A DNA stretch of 64,000 nt from Gallaecimonas xiamenensis 3-C-1 (GTDB lineage: Bacteria; Pseudomonadota; Gammaproteobacteria; Enterobacterales; Gallaecimonadaceae): positions 44,982-108,981 of the forward strand of contig NZ_AMRI01000014.1 in the NCBI RefSeq assembly GCF_000299915.1, given 5' to 3'. Position 1 is the stretch's first letter. The number at the start of each line of letters is the position of its first letter. The notes under the pieces are model-generated. The model was not told the DNA's origin, searched no databases, and was given only the letters and a program-made list of their open reading frames with translations. This document shows positions 59,287 to 64,000 of the stretch, piece by piece. A program made the translations under genes and the position numbers.

Positions 59287-59551
59287 CATAGGCGCTGTAG
59301 AGTTGTTGCCAGAGTTGCCGTTTGGCGGCGGCGCTTTTTAGGCACTGGGCCGGATCTTGGGTTACCTCCCCTTGTGGCCCCCAGTGCAGGCCACGACCTT
59401 CTTCCACCAGGGGCAGGCCCAGGCTGTCGGCCACCGCCTGGCAAAAGGCCCGGGCGGCACCGTCTAACGGGAAGCTGACACCCAGTACCAGGTCAGTAGA
59501 GGAGGCCCTGGGCACGTAGCGGGTCAGGCCCAGGGCATTGAAGTAATCCAC
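59267..59551 (-). CDS. holD: DNA polymerase III psi subunit
   Basis: 94 residues, somewhat shorter than E. coli HolD (137). The C-terminal AAAKRQLWQQLYSAYDAQ parallels the E. coli end (ARAALWQQICTYE), and the N terminus MDYFNALGLTRYVPR fits the tau/SSB-contact part. HolD links the clamp loader to chi and SSB. The holD-rimI pair is the standard arrangement. Psi is poorly conserved, so the call leans on context. Confidence 0.82.
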   Translation of the reverse strand: MDYFNALGLTRYVPRASSTDLVLGVSFPLDGAARAFCQAVADSLGLPLVEEGRGLHWGPQGEVTQDPAQCLKSAAAKRQLWQQLYSAYDAQHGF

Positions 59552-59619
59552 AGCGCGCGTCTCTTGAAAGGAAGCGCCCAGTATAGAAGCAGGCCCTTGG
59601 GATGCAAAGGGCCTACGCC

Positions 59620-61161
59620 TTAGTCGATGACTTCGGTTTGGTATTGCAGGGCCTTGGGCAGGGCGCTACCACGGTGCTGGATCTCCACCTGGAAGTCGGC
59701 AGCCTTGATCTCCTCTTCACTAAGATCGGAGAGGTCAAAGAAGGCTTCCACCCCAAGGTGGGTCTGGCAGTTCTGACAATGCTTGACGTTCCAGCGGCTC
59801 AAGATGGATTGGTAGCCCAGGAAGTGCCTCTTGCCGTGGATAACGGCATAAGCACTGATCACAAAGGAACCGGAGAACAGATCCCGGTTGATGCCATAGA
59901 CCCGCAGCTTTTTCACCGACTTCTCTGCCAGGCTGGCAAAGCGCAGCTTTTTAGCCACCAAGGAACCGGGGCTGTAGGTGACCCCCAGCTGTTTTTCGAT
60001 ATTGATGCAGTCACGGGAGCTGAAAAAGCTGTGGGGGTCGCCTGGGTCCTTGAGGAAGGGATAGAGGTGGCTGTCCATGGTCAGCTCCTCGTCCGCATGC
60101 TGACCCACTGCCGGGCCCTGCCCTGCCGGCAGGTTGCTGGAGCTGGTACCGGCATAACCGGGAATGATATCGAAGTGCTCGGTATAACCGTTCTGTACCT
60201 GCCACAGCCAAAACATCCGGTCGACATTGCAGTGGTGGAAGAAAAAGATGGGATCCAGGCCGGCGGTGTTGTTCTCCCCCATGTCACCGTTTGCACCGGG
60301 GATTTGCCCGGCCTGGCCCTGGTTTGGCACATCAAAGCCCCCTACTGCCAGATGCACGTCGTTGTGAGGCGCTTCAAGGGCAGTAGTCAGGCCCTTGTTG
60401 GCTTTGTTCCATGCTGCTGCTGACGTGGTGTTGGAAAACGCCGTGTAGTTGGGAGCGCTGAGGCAGTTTTCAAATTGCCAGTAGATACCGAACTTGCTGG
60501 GATTGGGGTCGGTTGGGGACACATCCTTGCCCTTAAGCCAGGCCAACACGTTCTGGTTCAGCAGTTCGGTGTTTTTTACCGGATCGGGGAAGTCGGCATT
60601 GTGGGCCCGGGTTTCTTCCCTTGCCTCTGCAGTGCCCACCAGGCCAGACAGGGGATAACGCACGGTTTCATAACCGACCGGTTTGGTATAGCGGTTTTCA
60701 TCCCCTTGGACGGCGTCATTTACCTGCTTTTGCAGCACGTAGGAATAGAGAGGGTTTTTGATCTGCTGGCCGTCGAGGGGGAAGGTCTTGCTGGTCAGCA
60801 CCTTGGGTATGCCTAGGCGCAGCGTCTCGTCACTGGTCTCGTCCCAATAGGCCATGGCCACCCCCGGCACCATGGCGTTTAAGGCCTGTTCGATACGCAG
60901 CATGTACACCCGGTGCCAGGTGGGGAAGAGCACATTGCCGTGGTTGCAGTAGCCTCCCCAATAGCTGGGATCCGTTGCCCCTTGGCCAGCGAAGGGCTCA
61001 CCATGATAGCCACCGATAACGAAAAAGGAATTAAGGTCGTCAGGGGAAAGCAGGCAGATCTTGTGCCAAGCCCGCACCAAGTCTTCCAAGGGCTTCTTGT
61101 CGCCCCTGTCGTACCTGTCCTGCAATTCCCTGACCGAATAACGAACCTTTAGCTGTGCCAT
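59620..61161 (-). CDS. Fungal-type tyrosinase (type-3 copper polyphenol oxidase)
   Basis: 513 residues. It would oxidise phenols to quinones with a dinuclear copper centre. CuA ligands are His53 (GGYHGEPF), His74 and His83 (GYCNHGNVLFPTWHRVY). Cys72 and His74 form the CxH pair that is cross-linked in fungal tyrosinases. CuB ligands are His266 and His270 (PHNDVHLAVGG) and His309 or 310 (DPIFFFHHCNVDRMFWLW). The C-terminal 150 residues include CQNC (462-465), like the CxxC of fungal pro-tyrosinases. No signal peptide is seen. It lies where rsmC would be expected beside holD and is preceded by a membrane-protein gene 24 bp away. Confidence 0.9.
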   Translation of the reverse strand: MAQLKVRYSVRELQDRYDRGDKKPLEDLVRAWHKICLLSPDDLNSFFVIGGYHGEPFAGQGATDPSYWGGYCNHGNVLFPTWHRVYMLRIEQALNAMVPGVAMAYWDETSDETLRLGIPKVLTSKTFPLDGQQIKNPLYSYVLQKQVNDAVQGDENRYTKPVGYETVRYPLSGLVGTAEAREETRAHNADFPDPVKNTELLNQNVLAWLKGKDVSPTDPNPSKFGIYWQFENCLSAPNYTAFSNTTSAAAWNKANKGLTTALEAPHNDVHLAVGGFDVPNQGQAGQIPGANGDMGENNTAGLDPIFFFHHCNVDRMFWLWQVQNGYTEHFDIIPGYAGTSSSNLPAGQGPAVGQHADEELTMDSHLYPFLKDPGDPHSFFSSRDCINIEKQLGVTYSPGSLVAKKLRFASLAEKSVKKLRVYGINRDLFSGSFVISAYAVIHGKRHFLGYQSILSRWNVKHCQNCQTHLGVEAFFDLSDLSEEEIKAADFQVEIQHRGSALPKALQYQTEVID

Positions 61162-61185
61162 AACCTGTCCTTAGTTGATGAGCCC

Positions 61186-61749
61186 TTACCGCAGAAGGCC
61201 CGCTGATGGGGCCGAGTGCCAAAGGCGCCCGGCCAAAGAAAGTCCTATTACCATGCCAATACCCTCCCCCAGAACCATGCCGGCCAACATAGCCAGGTGG
61301 CTAGCCAGGCCCATGGGTAGCCACTGCACCAGCAAGGCCGCACCCTGATGGCCAGCCACCATGCCCAGCAGCATCAAGATGGTTGCCAGGCCATGGATCA
61401 GGGCCTGCTGTGCCAAAGGGCGCTTAGTACAGCTGAGCCAGCATACCGGGACGCAAAGCAGCAGCATCCAGGCAAACCCCCAGAACGCCATGCCACCATG
61501 ATGGTGGTGCACCAGCCCCTGCCCCAAGGCCATACCAGCACCACCCAGCCCAAGGGCCGCCAAGCAGCAGAGGGCGACCTCTCCCAAACGGCGGGCCCCG
61601 CCGTAAACAAGCCAGGCCGGCAGCAACAGCAATAAAGCCCACAGCAGCAGAGGTAAGGGGTAATAAAAATGAACCATGGCCCCATGACCAAGGAGGCCAA
61701 AGGCAATCAAGATGATAAAAAGGGAGTGATGAGGTGCGACCCTGTCCAT
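61186..61749 (-). CDS. His/Met-rich multi-pass membrane protein
   Basis: 187 residues with about six hydrophobic helices. I do not recognise the family. His and Met are frequent: VHHHHGGM, GMVAGHQGAA, LASHLAMLAGM and GEGIGMVIG. It is in front of the tyrosinase gene with a 24-bp gap, so the two are probably co-transcribed. Copper handling for the tyrosinase is an attractive inference from these residues and context, but nothing demonstrates it. The start is by frame only (MDRVAPHHS). Confidence 0.75.
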   Translation of the reverse strand: MDRVAPHHSLFIILIAFGLLGHGAMVHFYYPLPLLLWALLLLLPAWLVYGGARRLGEVALCCLAALGLGGAGMALGQGLVHHHHGGMAFWGFAWMLLLCVPVCWLSCTKRPLAQQALIHGLATILMLLGMVAGHQGAALLVQWLPMGLASHLAMLAGMVLGEGIGMVIGLSLAGRLWHSAPSAGLLR

Positions 61750-61938
61750 GGCCCGGCTCCGTCTGTCCTGACTGTCGCCTTATAAAGGCGGAGGCTTTAA
61801 AGGGTAGAAGATGAACAGGTGGCCAGCAAACGGACAACAGCAAAGAATACTTTGAAGCTGCGTCAAGCAATCCGAGATGGTACTCGGCAACGCTGGCAGT
61901 CTAGAAGACCGGCCGAGGGCATTCAGCAAGGTGGGTAG
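61750..61938. other. Intergenic region left of the repeat array
   Basis: About 190 bp upstream of the membrane-protein/tyrosinase pair and beyond the last array terminator. No gene is supported. It should contain the promoter of the tyrosinase operon; no clear hexamers were found. Confidence 0.4.
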
Positions 61939-61976
61939 ACAACAAAAAAACACTTCTAAGAATAGGTTTTTGTATA
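61939..61976 (-). terminator. Degenerate last terminator of the tRNA-Trp array
   Basis: Read leftward, CCTATTCTTAGAAGTG followed by TTTTTTT lies where every other unit has CCTGCTCTTCGGAGTGG followed by T7. The UUCG loop has become UUAG and the stem is weak. It marks the distal edge of the array. Confidence 0.7.
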
Positions 61977-62668
61977 TGGCAGGGGCGGAGGGACGCGAGG
62001 GTCCGGCCACCGGCCCACAACAGCGCCCAGCGCGCAGGTGTTGGGTCCCGAAAAGCAAAAAAACCACTCCGAAGAGCAGGTTTTTTGTATATGGCAGGGG
62101 CGGAGGGACGCGAGGGTCCGGCCACTGGTCCACAACAGCGCCCATCGCAAGGGTGTTGGGTCCCTAAAAGCAAAAACCCCGCTCCGAAGAGCAGGGTTTT
62201 TTGTATATGGCAGGGGCGGAGGGACGCGAGGGTCCGGCCACCGGCCCACAACAGCGCCCAGCGCGCAGGTGTTGGGTCCCGAAAAGCAAAAAAACCACTC
62301 CGAAGAGCAGGTTTTTTGTATATGGCAGGGGCGGAGGGACGCGAGGGTCCGGCCACCGGCCCACAACAGCGCCCAGCGCGCAGGTGTTGGGTCCCGAAAA
62401 GCAAAAAAACCACTCCGAAGAGCAGGTTTTTTGTATATGGCAGGGGCGGAGGGACGCGAGGGTCCGGCCACCGGCCCACAACAGCGCCCAGCGCGCAGGT
62501 GTTGGGTCCCGAAAAGCAAAAAAACCACTCCGAAGAGCAGGTTTTTTGTATATGGCAGGGGCGGAGGGACGCGAGGGTCCGGCCACCGGCCCACAACAGC
62601 CCCCATCGCAAGGGTGTTGGGCCCCGAAAAGCAAAAACCCCGCTCCGAAGAGCAGGGTTTTTTGTATA
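61977..62668 (-). repeat. Six tandem 115/116-bp units carrying the tRNA-Trp 3' end
   Basis: Units begin, in plus coordinates, at 61977, 62092, 62208, 62323, 62438 and 62553, and the tRNA 3' end itself is at 62669, the seventh copy. Each unit, read leftward from the tRNA, has TATACAAAAAACC, a hairpin with a CTTCGG loop and T tract, a second stem (CCCAACA with TGTTGTGGG), a GGCCGGTGGCCGG segment, then GTCCCTCCGCCCCTGCCA, the exact last 18 nt of tRNA-Trp including CCA. Units at 61977, 62208, 62323 and 62438 (115 bp) look identical; those at 62092 and 62553 (116 bp) are a second type. The design resembles rtT repeats after E. coli tRNA-Tyr. Confidence 0.95.
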
Positions 62669-62744
<76 letters not shown>

Positions 62745-62756
62745 AAAGCGGATGCC

Positions 62757-62784
62757 ATTATAGCTATTAGGACATGGAGGTAAA
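62757..62784 (-). promoter_or_regulatory. Promoter of tRNA-Trp and the repeat array
   Basis: On the minus strand TTTACC and a perfect TATAAT are separated by 16 bp. The expected start is about 6 nt before the mature tRNA 5' end. The discriminator after the -10 (GGCATCCGC) is GC-rich, as in stringently controlled stable-RNA promoters. Confidence 0.8.
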
Positions 62785-62821
62785 GGGCTTTTCGCTCCAA
62801 AACCAACTGTTTGCTTCCTTT

Positions 62822-63697
62822 TTAATCGGCCGGCAAGAAGGGGCTACCATCTCGAAGAACCGCATCCCTGGCGGAAAGCAGCGAGTTCCATTCCAGCCCC
62901 AATACCTTGGCAATGTCTTCTGGCCAATGGGCTGGAGGTTCGGTGGCCAGAGCCTCCCAATCCAACCCCAGAGTCAGCGCCAGGTGTTCCGACCAAGCCT
63001 CCTGCCCTCCAGCCAAAGCACCATGGTCTAGCAGCCAAGTGCTGAGAAACACCAAGGCGGCTTCCGAGCTGAAAGATCCGCTGGAAATGGGATCGAACTG
63101 GTGTTTTAAGCCTGCCACCACAGGCTCCGGAAACTGCCAGCGCTGCGCCAGTTCGGCACCGATATCTGCTGTAGTAAATCCCAACAGGGACTGCTCGGCA
63201 CTGGCCCTGCCCTGGCGGGTGGCCAAAGTGGCCACATCGTCTGCCCGGGCAGGGAAGGTGACCACCAGGATCAACTTGCCCAAATCATGGAGCATGCCAC
63301 AGGTAAAATGCTGCTCGGCAGGTAACCCTGCCGACACTGCCAGTTGGCGACAGAGTTCGGCTGTCAGGAAGCTGCGGTTCCAGAAGGCGTGCAAGTCGAT
63401 GCCCTGCATAGCTTTGGTCGCCGAGATCAAACCTGAAGCTATCACCAGGGTGCGCAGTCGCTCCAGCCCCAGGCGAATGGCCGCCTCTTTCACTGATCCT
63501 ATCTCTCGGACACCACCAAAACGGGAAGAATTAGCCAGTCGCAATACCTTGGCAGAAAGCACAGGGTCCATGCTCAGTTCACTGACGATATGACCCATGT
63601 CAGGCTCTGATTCGTTGAAGGTGGCGATCAGATCTTTGACCACTTCCGGAATGTTGGGCAGCAACTGGGGTTTGCTAAAGCAGTCTTGTAATTGCAT
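62822..63697 (-). CDS. HDOD-domain protein
   Basis: 291 residues. The HDOD domain (about 15-215) is a degenerate relative of HD phosphohydrolases found in signalling proteins. Typical stretches are LLPNIPEVVKDL, LSMDPVLSAKVLRLANSSRFGG, VKEAAIRLGLERLRTLVIA and CGMLHDLGKLIL. No output or receiver domain is attached. The start at 63697 has AGGAAG seven bases upstream; another ATG two codons earlier is too close to it. The frame is open to 63949 without conserved sequence. The signal or partner is unknown. Confidence 0.9.
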   Translation of the reverse strand: MQLQDCFSKPQLLPNIPEVVKDLIATFNESEPDMGHIVSELSMDPVLSAKVLRLANSSRFGGVREIGSVKEAAIRLGLERLRTLVIASGLISATKAMQGIDLHAFWNRSFLTAELCRQLAVSAGLPAEQHFTCGMLHDLGKLILVVTFPARADDVATLATRQGRASAEQSLLGFTTADIGAELAQRWQFPEPVVAGLKHQFDPISSGSFSSEAALVFLSTWLLDHGALAGGQEAWSEHLALTLGLDWEALATEPPAHWPEDIAKVLGLEWNSLLSARDAVLRDGSPFLPAD

Positions 63698-63703
63698 TTC
63701 CAT

Positions 63704-64000
63704 GCTTCCTGTGTCGGCTGGGCAAGAGCCCATAAGGTAAGGTCCAGAAACCCAAAGCTTAGCTGCCTGCCGCCAGGCTGCATGGCACAGGCCATGGTGT
63801 AGCCGAAAACAAGGCTGATGACTCTGTCCCACGGGAGCCAACACGTTTAAGAATATCGAGATGGTAAGACGCCAGATTGGAAGGGGGGAAGGAGCTGCTC
63901 TGCTGGAGCGCCTCTCTTGCTGGGCAGACAAGACTGGAGTGTTTTGCACCCAGCCCAGCAGGATCGTAAGGCGCTTTTCCGAGGCTTTAAACGCAAAAAA
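63704..64000. other. Gene-free right edge of the window
   Basis: About 300 bp upstream of the HDOD gene. No open frame here has gene-like composition and no clear promoter or terminator is visible. A run of six A at the very end may belong to a structure outside the window. Confidence 0.4.

Noticed and set aside
61977..62668. CRISPR array
   Set aside because: Units are head-to-tail identical copies of 115/116 bp with no unique spacers and no cas genes nearby.

Overview
The window looks like the chromosome of a GC-rich marine-type gammaproteobacterium. It carries a Na+-translocating NADH:quinone reductase (nqrABCDEF with apbE and nqrM), sodium-type flagellar stator genes (pomAB), a RibB-GTPCH hybrid typical of marine gammaproteobacteria, and gene order shared with Vibrio, Shewanella and the E. 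coli 99-minute region (holD-rimI, prfC, deoCABD, smp-serB, radA, ettA). A Gallaecimonas-like or other Alteromonadales-related genome would fit, but that assignment is inference.

Layout. 1-6.8 kb: an EEP-family hydrolase, a large Oar-type TonB-dependent receptor, a lipoprotein nucleotide pyrophosphatase/phosphodiesterase and an AraC regulator. 6.8-14.2 kb: a small orphan gene, then the nqr operon on the minus strand ending in apbE and nqrM. 14.4-22.3 kb: bolA, an AlkB-like dioxygenase, rlmG-yajG, a degenerate class-II amidotransferase-like protein, a cyclophilin, ampG, a VanZ protein, panE and a DJ-1 protein without its cysteine. 22.3-28.7 kb: thiI, pomBA, then xseB-ispA-dxs. 28.8-32.7 kb: an insertion between dxs and pgpA holding a diguanylate cyclase, a decayed dxs fragment and an S9 peptidase. 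32.8-39.9 kb: the minus-strand chain nrdR-ribD-ribE-ribBA-ribH-nusB-thiL-pgpA preceded by glyA. 40-48.8 kb: ettA, three PilZ-domain proteins, radA, a hydrolase, serB and smp. 48.8-56.3 kb: deoCABD together with the Tsx/OmpK channel and NupC, a complete route for nucleoside uptake and breakdown. 56.4-59.6 kb: TatD-family DNase, prfC, rimI, holD. 59.6-61.8 kb: a fungal-type tyrosinase and a His/Met-rich membrane protein.

The most striking structure is at 61.94-62.75 kb. A minus-strand tRNA-Trp gene with its own promoter is followed by six tandem units of 115/116 bp. Each unit ends in a copy of the last 18 nt of the tRNA (including CCA) and begins with an intrinsic-terminator hairpin with a UUCG loop. 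The architecture parallels the rtT repeats of the E. coli tyrT operon but is built on a different tRNA. An HDOD-domain gene closes the window; its last 300 bases hold nothing I can support.

How the genes work together: Na+-NQR makes the sodium gradient that PomAB can use; ApbE and NqrM mature the NQR complex, and the riboflavin genes supply its flavins. Tsx, NupC and DeoCABD take up and degrade nucleosides. IspA and Dxs feed isoprenoid synthesis, and Dxs and ThiI also serve thiamine synthesis with ThiL. The diguanylate cyclase and the PilZ proteins point to cyclic-di-GMP control.
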